Positions 35,301 to 46,090 of a stretch of DNA of 64,000 nucleotides are shown here, piece after piece. Numbering within the stretch: the first letter of the stretch is position 1; each line of letters starts with the position of its first letter. Position numbers and translations under genes: made by a program. The DNA comes from Diphasiastrum complanatum (taxonomy: Eukaryota; Streptophyta; Lycopodiopsida; Lycopodiales; Lycopodiaceae): assembly GCA_029204225.1 (NCBI GenBank), contig CM055096.1, forward strand, positions 28,845,995-28,909,994, read 5' to 3'. The notes under the pieces were generated by a model. The model ran no database searches. It was given only the letters and a program-made list of their open reading frames with translations, and had not been told where the DNA came from.

Positions 35301-35605
35301 ATCTACATTTGGATGTGGCAACACTTCACCAACAAATGTAGGTTCTTTAACAAAAGAACAAGAGGCTATCTCATTGATAAGCCTTCTAGTTGGTCAAGAG
35401 CCATAGTTACTTCGAATTGCCGTTTTGAAACGGTCCAATTCAAAAAGACCATTCCAATCGGGGGAAAAAAAAAACTAACTAACTAACTAGTTTCGAAACG
35501 ATACTATTTTTGCCGAAGTGTAATTGTGCCAATCAAGCTTCATGAACTTCAAGAGGCAACCCTAACCAAAGCATAGAAACATACATTTTGAACTAGAATG
35601 AGAAG
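35301..35605. other. Short spacer between copia fragments
   Basis: It contains a poly-A run followed by (CTAA)n at about 35464-35490. No other feature is seen. Confidence 0.4.
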
Positions 35606-36300
35606 ATGTCAGATTTTTTACTCCCTATCCCAGTATTTATAGTTTTACATACCAGTTGTACATTTGTAATCATTGAATGGCTTGGCACTGGCCTGAGACA
35701 AAGAGATGGCAAAGCTCTTGCACTAAGCCTTAGAGATTCTCAGATTTCACACATCAACACAACAACTAGCTCTAAAGAAGCTTGGGACATCTTAATTGGA
35801 CTTTATGAAGTCAAAGATGTAAGTTCAAGGTTGTTGCTGAGAAAGAGATCCTTTTCTTTGAGGATGGATAAGTCAAAGTCTATGATCGTAGATGTGAATA
35901 ATTTCAAGTCATCATTGGGACAATTGGCTTCAATAGGCTCTCTTGTCGATGATTCTAATATCGTCATGACTTTGCTATCGAGTCTACCAGAAAGCTATGA
36001 TTGTATCAACACAACTAGACTTGACATTTTAGAGAGTCATATCCATGTTACCACGAGAGGAAATCAAGAGAATTCCTCTAACTCTGATAGGGCTATTGCA
36101 TTGTTTTCAAAGGACAAATAGACGAATAGCAAAGGCAAACAATGTTTGATTCCTATTAGTCCACAAGTGTATAGATTGTACTAAGCTACAAGCCAAGAAG
36201 AAGAGTCAACAACAAGAGGTTGATTCAAAGGAATTAGAAAATCAAGAGAATGCTTTCATGGCCAAGCATGAAGATTCTCAAGATCTTGTATGGTGACCAT
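35606..36300 (+). pseudogene. Ty1/copia gag (UBN2-type) fragment
   Basis: The + strand frame 35606-36121 contains the gag core: RDGKALALSLRDSQISHINT, SSKEAWDILIGLYEV, RLLLRKRSFSLRMDKS, FKSSLGQLASIG, VMTLLSSLPESYD. After a stop, 36180-36290 carries a degraded zinc-knuckle end (KLQAKKKSQQQE). Orientation is opposite to the copia pieces at 29.3-35.3 kb, so it is a separate insertion or an inverted fragment. It lies in intron 2. Confidence 0.75.
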
Positions 36301-36339
36301 TGTAACTATGCTATAATTAGTTTGAATTGAATCTCGAGT

Positions 36340-36765
36340 CATGCATAGCTTTGGCATGGGGTACTGGGTTCCCCATGTCATTTATATGGACTGGTTGGAC
36401 AGACCTTTTGAAAAGTAGTTGACTAGTCAACTTGACATGTGACATGCTCACTGGGACACTTGGTCCAATGTATGAGTGACATATGTCGGACTTTTCTACT
36501 TGCTCGCCTACATGTCAATACTGCAAAGTGGCAAGTGTAGGTTGTGCATGAAGTTTGCCATGTTTCGACAATAGGATGTGTCAGGTCCAAGGGATGTTTG
36601 AGGATTGGGATATGAGAGCCCAGGAGAGGCATTCCTTATCATTTTCTATGCAACCAAGTCCTTCACTGTTGTATGAGCGTCATTTATATTGTTGGAAAGA
36701 AATCAATAAAAGTTATACTTTGTATACTTCTAGTTGTTGTTGATTGATTGGTAAGTATAGATAGA
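36340..36765 (+). repeat. Solo LTR-like repeat, same family as 22930-24065
   Basis: Uninterrupted copy of the repeat seen in two halves in intron 1. It contains CAATAAAAGTT near 36705, a possible polyadenylation signal that corresponds to TTAATAAAGGG in the other copy. No internal element sequence adjoins it, as expected for a solo LTR left by recombination. Confidence 0.6.
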
Positions 36766-39453
36766 GAGTTTGACAAATGGTCACCCTATGATGAGGCTAC
36801 ATGGGAGCTTAGTGATGTTTTGCACATACTACCCATCTTCAAGATCAAGCTTGAGTGCTTGCAACAACTATCCTTTCCTCAATATTAGTGCCACCATCAA
36901 CACTAGCTTCATAAACTTTTTTGGGGGGGATTAGTTTCATGACATTCTCTTTTGTTTACATTTTGTTATGTGCCCAGATTGGGGACCAAGACATTTATTT
37001 CAATAGATTATCATCTCTTATGTGTCAACATTGATTGGAATGTTTTTGAAAGCAGGGGAGAAAGGATTTCTTTGAAAGTAACTATAAGTATTGGACTTTG
37101 GTTGGACCCTGGCTTAGTGTCTTTTTTTAACCACCCCATCATCAATTTCTCTACCCTAGGTACGTGTTATAGTTAAGGATTGGACGCTGCATGTGTTGAA
37201 ATAAATGCCTATTTTGCCCCTTAAGGCTTGTATACTTGTTTGTAACTTGTAAGTTGTGCATAAGACATTACATGCTATATGTGGCCCTTAGTTTGGAGGG
37301 GTTTCCACGCCCTACTACTTTTTCACTAATCATTCAAGTTGTGTGAGCTTTGAAGTCCTCTCTCTCTTGCTTTTGTCTTCTACTCCATCGCTGGTTTTGT
37401 CAAGCTTTCATAGTGTGCTTACTATGTTGTTATGATACTCCATAGCTAGGTCTTGGATTTTGTCAACATGAACTTGCAGATTGTGGATAAGATTGAGGGA
37501 TTTTGGACAAAGTCTTTCTAGAAACTTGCAAGGTTGTGAATAAGGTAAGGCAATCCTAGCCCTAAATCATTAGTAGCGTTGTGGGGGGATCTCCTAAGAG
37601 CCTTTGAGCTTGTATATACCTTTTAGGTTGCAAGAGATCCTCATCATTTATTTTCTCTCTTAAGTCCTTTGTAGGAGGCTCTTCTGTAACTCTTTTATGA
37701 GTTTTGCTATATCTGGTAGTGGATGTTGCATTTCTTAGTATGGGTTATTCTATTGTATGTTCATTGTTTTATGATCTTAATCTAAAGTTTTATGTGGTTT
37801 ACTTCCATAATCCAGTAGTTTACACTACTTCTATGAGAAGTTAAATTACTTCAAATGGATATGTATAGTATATAGCAGATTTTATATATTCTACGATGGT
37901 TGAAGACTTTGTGATTGGACTAAAGATTGCACATACATTCTTTTTGTCGGGCATTATCCTAGACATAACATTGATATATTTCTCTTCCCTATTTATGGAC
38001 ATGTTCTCATTTGAGATCTTCATCCAAATTACATGCAACTAGTTTGTGCTAATTCTTTCTATCTTTAGTGGTCCAGTTTGCCCACTAGCTATGATTTCTA
38101 GTTAGATTTTGAGCAAGCGAAATTGATGAAATGTAAATTTTATCTATTTATTTTGAGGAAGCAAGGACTTCAATTGGTTGCCTTTGCTCTTTAGTGCTAT
38201 CTTTCATCTTGACCAAGTTTGCCCTTTACCTTTTGACAAGTATTAAAAAGTTTGTACATTGGTCATTGTAGAAATGTATGTGACCTATACCTACTCTAGG
38301 GAGCTGACAACATGAGTAGAGATGTTGTAGCATTTGGTTCATGCTATGCATGATGAAGTTGATGTTCTAAGAATTTGTGGTGGGACTCTATAGGGTTAAA
38401 GATTGCCTGTTTGCTTTGTTATGTTGGGTAATATCCTAGTCTTAACACCAATATATTGTATAAAAGATAGTATAAAGTTATGAAGTACAAGCCAATAATG
38501 TGGTTCGAGAAAAACAATGAACCTATCATGGAGAATCAAGAGCATAGCAAGAAAAAAAAAAGGATATATAGAGCAAAATAGATAGATATTCCACAAAGCA
38601 AATAGTTATTCATACAAAGCATATAGATATCCCAGGAATACCATGTTGTCAAAGAAGTAAAATTGATAGTATAGAAAAATGCACATAGAAGATGGAAAGA
38701 CCACATGACAGTAAGAGAGATCTATTGTGAGATATCAGAACCATAATTGTCAATTGATCTGTGAATTTGAGCAAATATATCCATTTATATCTAAATACCA
38801 ATAGTGCAACAAATTATAGTGAAGAAGTAAAATCCTTTAAAAAACTCTATACCCTAAACCCTAAACCATAACAACTATTTGGAAATAAGTAATTTATAAT
38901 CCAATAGATTGTATTTACCTATTGAATCGCATAGTCAAGTATGTGTTAACTGTTGCATTCTACCTAGTAATTGGTTTAGGGTTTTATGGTGGTGCAGTAA
39001 ACCTTGAAGTTTCCAATATGCATTCATATTGTTTGTGATTTGGTTCTCGATGCTACTAATCTTTGACTCACGAAGAATTGAGAACATTGTCTTGGCTTGA
39101 GAATGCAGTATTGTCAACATTTGTCTTTGTACCAAGTTTTTTAGCTAAAATGTGTGCAATTGATGATAGAATTGAGGGTGTGGTGCTTTGTGTTTGACTA
39201 TGTAGGGTCAAAGCTAAATTCTTGTTACAGTAGTCAATGCCCTTGATTTTTCTACTAGTTTATATATTTTATTTCTGTTGTTGAAAACATCCTTTTCTAG
39301 AATATTGTATGTGCTGATTACAATTTTAGGAGCAACATTAAAGATTTTCCCAGCGAGTGTTGTTGGAGGGTGTACCCACAGTTTGTAGGATTTGATATTA
39401 CAATTCAAAAGTAGGTCTAATGACCGGGCATTATCATATGTTGTCATATTCAG
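36766..39453 (+). other. Right part of intron 2, AT-rich, no recognised element
   Basis: 2.7 kb with short open stretches only. A telomere-like ACCCTAAACCCTAAACC lies at 38851-38867 and is too short to be a telomeric array. A polypyrimidine/AG acceptor precedes 39454. Confidence 0.5.
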
Positions 39454-39617
39454 ATCTTGTGAGGACAATGTTACCCGGGGTGCTTCCTCCCTCGTATAGA
39501 GGTACAGCTGTACGATATTTTTACTATTTGACAGTGAGCTTGAATTGGAGACATGCTATAGCAGAGAATAATGGTCACTTCAAAGGATCATATTCAACAT
39601 TGGCGACTTCTGCAGTG
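39454..39617 (+). CDS. RGP1: RGP1-like protein, exon 3
   Basis: The acceptor GTCATATTCAG ends at 39453. AT completes a Tyr codon with the T left by exon 2, giving SYLVRTMLPGVLPPSYRG across and after the junction, then TAVRYFYYLTVSLNWRH. The PPSYRGTAVRYFYY block is the strongest family signature in the gene. The exon ends GCAGTG at 39617 before the donor GTAAGA, phase 0. It lies 13.4 kb from exon 2 because several retrotransposons sit between them. No exon 4 was identified. Confidence 0.85.
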
Positions 39618-41245
39618 GTAAGAGGATTGAGCTCCCTTGTCTGAAAAGTAGAGTTTTGGGAATATGTGATTTGTCATTGCTTCTTGCTTTCAAGAGTTAA
39701 TCAATTTCACATATTCAATATACAAGGTTTAATCAATGATTTGGTGTGATTGAGTCACGAAGTTTTGGTATCAGCTAAACTATACACATTGCTTGATCTA
39801 TTTGCAAGATAGGATTGTTGTGCCTTCACTACTCGCTTGGGTAACGACTCACCTATTCACTATTAGTTTCTTAATATCGATTTTTCTCTGTAGATTTTTG
39901 GCTGTGCATTGTGATGGCGTTTTACCAATTTTAGCACTTATATTAGCCTAGATGGGTCATTACTTTGTGAAGGTTTCTTGATGTCAAAGTTATTATGAAG
40001 ACATTCAATTAAATATGCTGAGTTGATGGGAAACTTTGCAAAGCATTTGCTTTGAGAAGACCTTTTGACCAAATGGTGGAAACATCCACATTTTTAGTAG
40101 ATTGAAAGAGAACAATCTAGAATGACTTGATTATTTCACTTTGGACCTACCTCTAGATGCTACATTTATGAAATGCTTTATAAGGATGCCATTAGTGACA
40201 TTGAGCGTGCGACAAAATTAACCATGGCTTTGATTGACAAGTACCATCCAAAACTTAACAAACACTCACATCTACAATCACAAAAAGGAGTGAGAGCTAG
40301 AATGCAGTCTGGCCTATATTTACTACAACCTTAGATTGGTATCTAAAATGAGAAATTGTGAACTCCAAAATACTTTTGAACTACACTAATTGGAGGTTGA
40401 CAGAGATGAGAACTTATTGATTTGTTTGGATGCCAAGAGGGAGGACATTTGGTTCTTCCTAAAATTGACATTGTGATGGCATTGGGCCCTTCAAGGGCTC
40501 TTGGGGAATATGGGTTTGACTTTGAGCCTAAGCATGTATCTCTTGAGGAGGACATTGTGTAACTAGTTTGCATATGTGAGAAGCAACAAAATGTTTTAGC
40601 TTTATTTGTCATGTCATATTATGACATATATGTTTTAGTACTTGGCAGTTGCCAATAACTAGTTTGAAGTTACGGTTTATGGACCAATGAGTTATGATTT
40701 AGAACTTCGATGTAATACCTTTCAAAATATTTTGCTAATATATTGATTTAGACCTATGGACGTATCATCTTGTAATGTGTAAGCTGTATAAATGCAGTTT
40801 CTAGTTGTTTTGTTTTCTATTTGAGATGTGTCTTGTATGTATAATGTTGATATGAGCTTTGATAAATTGGATGCATTGCAAACAACCCATATTTGTATAC
40901 TATAACTGATAATGGTCATTTTGTTGGACATAACATGAAGATTTTTTTTTATTTTGGCGCTCTAAAATTTGGGAAAAAAGTGGAGGATTTTGCCAAACAT
41001 CTGAAGTGTGTTTGAGCATTTCATGTTTGGACGTTTCAAACATTTGGTTGCAACTATTGTTATGGGAGTAGCGAGACTTACTCTTCGAATCTCTAATGTA
41101 TCTTGATACATTATCTTTTTAGATTAACTCAAGACGAGTGTCCCTTTTCTAGTCAACTTGTACGTGCTTGTCTCATGCTAAAGATAGGGCTAGAGAAGAG
41201 TATCGCCAAGTAGGTGTATGAATGAACTCTCTCTAGTGGCTGCCT
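39618..41245 (+). other. Start of RGP1-like intron 3 (or 3' flank), no recognised exon
   Basis: The donor GTAAGA opens the presumed intron 3. I found no later Rgp1-family exon here. The + and minus open stretches are short and without motifs. Confidence 0.45.
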
Positions 41246-41485
41246 ATGCATGGTAAAGGCATGTCTCTACCAGGAGAGTACATCCTCAGAGACAACATCA
41301 TCGATGATGACACCAGCAGCCTGCTCATGATCCATCCATTCTTACCAGTCCTCAAGCACGGATCATTGACGGCCTTGGTTTTTTCTAGCGTTTTCTATTC
41401 AAGTTTCGAGCATTGTACCTTATTAGGTTTGACATGTACTTATTTTATCTTATATGCCTTATGGCATCAACAGACATAAATAAAG

Positions 41486-41555
<70 letters not shown>
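41246..41555 (+). mobile_element. LINE-family 3' tail with (TC)n(TA)n
   Basis: At 41431-41489 the + strand carries the LINE 3' module: GACATGTACTT, then CTTATATGCCTTATGGCATC, then AGACATAAATAAAGCTTTC. It runs directly into (TC)n (about 41488-41509) and (TA)n (41509-41555). The same module ends the LINE at 56.5 kb and three minus-strand copies at 59.36, 60.98 and 63.0 kb. The preceding 41050-41430 has no ORF2 sequence. It may be a SINE-like or ORF-less body (a TTCGAATC word near 41087 could be a B box, weak). Confidence 0.7.
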
Positions 41556-41557
<2 letters not shown>

Positions 41558-41753
41558 TAGGTCCCGCAGATCCCGGTACCGCGGTACCATATCGGTCGGC
41601 GGTACCAAAAAAAAAATTGTTTTTTTTTTTTTGCGAAAATAACACGGGAATTTTTTTTTATATTATGGTACCGCCCTGGTACCGCGGATCCCAGGGCGGT
41701 ACCGTACCGGCGGTACCACTGTTATGGTACCAGCGGTACCATGGGGTACTATG
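41556..41753. mobile_element. 198-bp MITE-like palindromic element (CATAG...CTATG)
   Basis: It starts CATAGGTCCCG right after a (TA)n run and ends GGGGTACTATG. The body is built from GGTACC/CCGCGG palindromes (for example GGTACCGCGGTACC) around an A/T-rich centre. The right half is an inverted copy of the left end of the next element (41768 onward), separated by CTCTATATATATAT. CATAG/CTATG ends in TA-rich targets fit an hAT-like non-autonomous element. Confidence 0.65.
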
Positions 41754-41767
41754 CTCTATATATATAT

Positions 41768-43104
41768 CATAGTACCTCGTGGTACCGCTGGTATGGTACC
41801 GCCGGTACCATATCAGTGGTACCGCCGGTACGGTACCACCCTGGGATCCGCGGTACCAGGGCGGTACCATTTTTAATATTTTTTTATTTTTTAATATATT
41901 TTTAATAATTTCTTTTTGCATATTAACTACCAAAAAAGGACAAAAAAAAGTAAAAAAAGGGGGTTCTGGGTGTAAAAAAAGAGGGTACAGTACATGATGC
42001 AGGGGACTGTTGCAGTGGCACATGGGCACTACGAGTGAGCAGACCGAGGGGCCAATGGGAGACCAACACAGGGGGGTAGCATCACATGGGGGCAAGTACA
42101 GAGGCACATGGGCATTGTGGGTGAGCAGACCATGGGCCCAATGGGAGACCAACACAGGGGGGAGCATCACATGGGGGCAGGTACAGAGGCACATGGAGGG
42201 ATGATGGGGATCCACATGGCCGATCAAGCTGTGGGGATAAATAGGCACTCACAATGCCATTGTGGTTGGCATTTTCAGAGGCTGTGAGAGAGCTAGTGAT
42301 AGACAGTGAGAGAGCAAGTGAGAGCCAGTGACAGGCTGTGAGAGGCTATTTGAGAGCCAGGGTGCTGTGAGAGGGTGTTCAAGGACCAGGGTGCTGTGAG
42401 GAGAAGGTCGATCGAGATGGCAGAGCGCATACCACCGCGAAGCCAGGAGGAAGCTTGAGGAAGATATCCGAAGGCACAACGAGAGGCATCGGAAGCAAGA
42501 GGAAGATATCTGAGAGATGTTGCGACAAACTCGATAGAGAAATCCATTCAAGGTGGTACCATTTTTGGCGCGTGCACCGAGCAGATGGCCTTTAAGGCGA
42601 GTGAGGGATGCAGCAAACTCGACGAGACAGTATCGGCGGCGCACGATCTTCTGACCGGTCTTGTTGGCCTTGTCGGCAACCCGCCTGACAATGTCTACCT
42701 CGTCCCACAGACCGGAAAGGTCGGATTGCACCATTGCGATGGAGAAAACTAAGGACAAAACGCTGGAAAAAAAACAGCAGGGTACGCTGAAAATGGGCGA
42801 AGGCAGGTTCTTGCAAATCAGATGCAAGGTAGGGCGGTCTGTGGGCGAAGGGCGACGCAAATCAGACGCAAGGCAAGGAAGGCAGGGCAGCAAAACCAGT
42901 AGCGAAGGCAGGGCAACGATGGCTGGAAAAAAATTGGGAGAGAAGAAGCGAGGGGGGCGGGTAGATTAGGTTTAAAAAAATTTCAAAAAATATTAAATAT
43001 TAATTATATTAATATATTATGGTACCGCGGTACCATCATGGTACCGCCGTACCAGTACGGTCCCGCGGTACCGAGATCCGCGGTACCCAGTACCGCGGGA
43101 CCTA

Positions 43105-43106
<2 letters not shown>
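41768..43106 (-). mobile_element. hAT deletion derivative with CATAG/CTATG ends
   Basis: Bounded by CATAGTACC at 41768 and GGGACCTATG ending at 43106, with (TA)n on both outer sides. It carries the 5' coding part of an hAT transposase on the minus strand (42734-42249). It also carries GGTACC-rich subterminal repeats at both ends (41768-41870 and 43019-43106) and a ~90-bp tandem duplication (about 42015-42193, with GAGCAGACC...CCAATGGGAGACCAACACAG in each unit). The catalytic part is missing. Confidence 0.7.
42249..42734 (-). pseudogene. hAT transposase N-terminal fragment (BED-type zinc finger)
   Basis: Starting at the Met at 42734, the minus strand reads MVQSDLSGLWDEVDIVRRV, then RRRYCLVEFAASLTRLKGHL. 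This parallels the N-terminus of the hAT copy at 43488. After about 75 residues the similarity stops and the frame is low-quality. One Cys of the usual CX2C pair reads RRRYC here instead of CRYC, so the zinc finger is probably non-functional. Confidence 0.8.

Positions 43107-43150
<44 letters not shown>
43107..43150. repeat. (AT)n microsatellite at the centre of a head-to-head hAT palindrome
   Basis: 44 bp of pure AT between the ...CTATG end of the left hAT derivative and the CATAG... start of the right hAT element. Sequence on both sides is mutually inverted: GGTACC-rich ends, then AATATTAAATATT runs, then AACCTAATC and CCCCCCTCGCTTC or its complement. Confidence 0.8.
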
Positions 43151-43152
<2 letters not shown>

Positions 43153-43487
43153 TAGATCCAGCGGTATCAGGATCCGCGGATCCCGGTACCGCGGATCCAT
43201 CCGCGGTACCACAATATTTAATATTTTTTAATATTTAATATATAAATATATATATTTTTTAACCTAATCCCCCCCCTCGCTTCATCTCTCTCCCTGCCCA
43301 TCGCGCTGCTGTCCGCGCCCTCCCTGCTGTCCGCGCCCTCTCTGCTGTCCGCCCACTCCTCGCCATCATATTGTCTTCGCGTTGCACTGATCGCTTCCGC
43401 CCCTGTTTGTTGTGGTTTTTCCAGCCTTCCGCCTCCTATCGTACTCACGATCATCTCTGCCTTCTTTCCCCAGTTCCTTCTACAGAA

Positions 43488-46090
43488 ATGGTGCATTCCA
43501 ACCTTGCCAATCTGTGGGACGAGGTGGACATTTTCAGGCGGGTTCCCGACAAGTCCAACAAGTCAGGTGCAAAGATCGTGCGTTGTCGATATTGCCTGGC
43601 CGAGTTCGTTGCCACCCTCACTCGCCTTAAAGGCCACCTACTCGGCGCACGCGCCAAAGATGGTGGCACACTGAATGCTGCCCCCTGTGCCAACATGTCC
43701 ATTCCCGTCAGGCAGCGACTTCTGGACACCTACGGGCCACGTCTTGTGGCAGGGGAGAACACCATTTCGGAGGGTGTTCTTCGGTTTTGCACCGCGCCTT
43801 ACGTGGTTGACCCAGGGTTGCTGCCTGCTTGGCTAGCACGCACAAGGAGAGGGAGTGCATCCTCGTCCAGTCCCTTTGCCCCTCACCCCCCTCAGACAGT
43901 TCCGCCACACGCACCCCCATCTGCACCCATTCAGGTGGAACCCGTCCCATCTCGTCCACCAGTTGCCTTTGCGGTTCCACCACCACCTACTGTTGCTCGC
44001 ACTCCCCCAGTTTATGACTTTCTCATGGACTCTCCACAGCCCGAGCAGGAGCAGGCCCAGGATGCCAGTGACGAGGCCTTCCAAGATGTTGAGGAGATCC
44101 CTTCCTCCCTCCCTTCTCATCCGGATGACGTCCCTAGCCAACAGTTTTCGTATCCCATGCCAGATGTTGCCCCTTCACCAGAGCACCCCACTTATGCTGC
44201 TGCACCCATCCCGGCCAGTGCATCCCACTCTCCCCATTCCACGTCTACAGCTGATGCATCCACTAGTGCCCAGCTTGTTGCGTCATCATCCATTCCCGTC
44301 ACGTTTGGTGCACCGTGCTGGAGGTCCGCTACCCGTCGCCCAGCTGGGAGAGTTCTTAGGCAGCAGAGCATTCGCGGCGCGCAACTGCCACACATGGACA
44401 GAGAGGCCACACAGGCCGTGGCCAGTCTGGTTTATGAGCTGAACCTTCCGTTTGCCATCACCGACTCTGAGCCCTTCAGAAGGGCCTTCCGCCTTGCACA
44501 GTCTGTCAGGCCTAGCTGGAGAGTCCCTAGTTCAGAGGTTGTCCATACACACATGCTGAGGGATAGGGTCGAGTCATTGTCTAGAGAGATGGAGCCTCTA
44601 CGTCGCCACTGGGCCACTTACGGTTGCAGCATCATGTCCGATGGTTGGACTGATGTCAGGAGGAGGCCGATCCTCAACATCTTGGTCTCCAGCTGCATGG
44701 GCACACAGTTTTTGAGGGCCGTGGATTGTAGCATGGTGGGGAGAGTTATATCTGCAGAGTTCATGTGTGATGTCACCAGGTCTTCCATCCTGTCCATAGG
44801 CCCACAACATGTCGTTACGATGGTGACGGACAATGCCACGAACTGTGTTCAGATGGGTGTCCTGCTAGATGCCGAGTTCCCTCACATTGTTCATACCCCT
44901 TGTGCAACGCACGACATAGACCTCCTGATAGGGGACATAGGTGCACTTCCCTGGGTTAGAGCCATCGTCCGTGAGGCCCTCTTCCTAGTGACTTTTGTCA
45001 CTAGGAAGAGGCGTGTTCTTGCCATGTTCCAAGTGTTCAGTAGCCAGCCCCCACATGCTTTGCATTCGACTTGGTGGTCATCGACCGTTTGATCAGGTGC
45101 AGGGCACAGCTTCTACAGATGGTTGCCAGTGATCTTTGGCGTGCCAGTACGTTTTAGCACACTGAGGATGGGGAGCACTTTTCTTCCACGGTGAGGGGAG
45201 ACCAGTTTTGGAGGGATGCACAGACATTGTCAGGACTCCTTCGACCACTCTACATTGTGCTCCACATGGCTGACAGCGAGGGGTCGACACTTGGACTGGT
45301 ATATGAGCTCATGGACCAGATCAGACAGTTCCTGCAGCTGCCCATCCTGCAGCCAGAGAGGTAAGCGGTACAATAATGTAATTGGTCTTTATCTTTTCAG
45401 TGGTTGCTAGCTTGTTTTTTCTGTCAATGTTACGTTTTTTCGTAATGCCCAGGTTTTTACATGCCTCTCACTTGCAGGATGACCGAGCTGAAGTTCATTT
45501 GGGAGACGTGGTGGAACTACTTCCACAGGAGTATCCACAACGTTGCACACATACTGCATCCCCTCTTCCTCTCTCCAACACAGATCGCAGACGGAGGTCG
45601 AGGCCGATTGGCTTCAGTACATTCACAGGGTGGGTCCACACATAGGTTTGGATCCTATCAGGCTCATGGAGGAGCTCGTTGCATTTCGTTTTGGCATGGG
45701 CACGTTCGGCCACCCGGCTGCTCAGGATCGAGAGAGGAGGCAGCTTCCCATTACCTGGTGGACCATGTTCGGTAGCACCTATCCATCTATACAGCGTCTT
45801 GCACTGCGTGTCCTTTCTCAGGTATGCATCTCATTTTATCCTCCATTGCTGTGTTTCGTTGACGTTCCACCCGTGCATATGTGCTGAAGCATTTCAATGC
45901 ACGTACCACAAGACTGCACTGCCTCCGTGTGTGAGCGCAATTGGAGCACATGGGCACTCATTCACACGAGGAGAAGAAACAGGCTGTCAGTGAGTCAGTT
46001 GGAGCGGTTGGTGTTCTGTAGCACCAACGCACGTCTCGCCAGGATTGCAGGCGATTAGCTATTCTCCCAGAGCATGTTGGTTGACGACTG
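43488..46090 (+). pseudogene. hAT transposase (BED finger, DUF659, catalytic region, dimerisation domain)
   Basis: The Met at 43488 starts MVHSNLANLWDEVDIFRRV. The BED-type finger follows (IVRCRYCLAEFVATLTRLKG). A ~170-residue Pro/Ser-rich spacer precedes the DUF659 region (CSIMSDGWTDVRRRPILN, VTDNATNC) and the THDIDLLIGDIG segment. The frame then shifts near 45050-45070 and a TAG follows near 45150. An intron at 45361-45477 (GTAAGC...TTGCAG) joins cleanly in phase to MTELKFIWETWW. A second donor lies at 45822 (GTATGC). The hAT dimerisation signature follows (CERNWSTWALIHTRRRNR, LSVSQLERLVF) before a TAG near 46056. The second acceptor is unclear. Few lesions: young but broken. Confidence 0.85.

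Larger units (their letters stand above)
21384..39617 (+). other. RGP1: RGP1-like host gene (extent seen in this window; 3' exons missing)
   Basis: Three exons at 21384-21732, 26010-26087 and 39454-39617 give one uninterrupted reading frame of about 197 codons with GT-AG introns in phase 1 and phase 1. Intron 1 is 4277 bp and intron 2 is 13366 bp; both are full of transposon remnants. The protein belongs to the Rgp1 family (arrestin-like fold). Its yeast and animal members pair with Ric1 to activate the Golgi GTPase Ypt6/Rab6. Known family members are longer than 197 residues, so C-terminal exons are expected further right. I recognised none in the remaining 24 kb, so either intron 3 is enormous or the gene is truncated. 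TE insertion inside introns does not disturb the frame. Confidence 0.8.

Noticed and set aside
38851-38867. Telomere-like CCCTAAACCCTAAACC
   Set aside because: Only about two and a half units, inside an intron; not a telomere or an interstitial array. The CCTAAACC-like series at 56708-56760 is even more degenerate.
40343-40612. 89-residue minus-strand open frame considered as a host exon
   Set aside because: No recognisable motif, no convincing splice context, and opposite to the RGP1-like gene.
41246-41430. Open frame before the LINE tail (SLPGEYILRDNIIDDD) considered as RGP1 exon 4
   Set aside because: It does not resemble the Rgp1 family, runs straight into the LINE 3' module, and lacks a suitable acceptor.
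43708-44442. Open frames on both strands overlapping the hAT transposase
   Set aside because: Shadows of a GC-rich, Pro/Ser-rich coding stretch; the BED/DUF659 frame is the real one.
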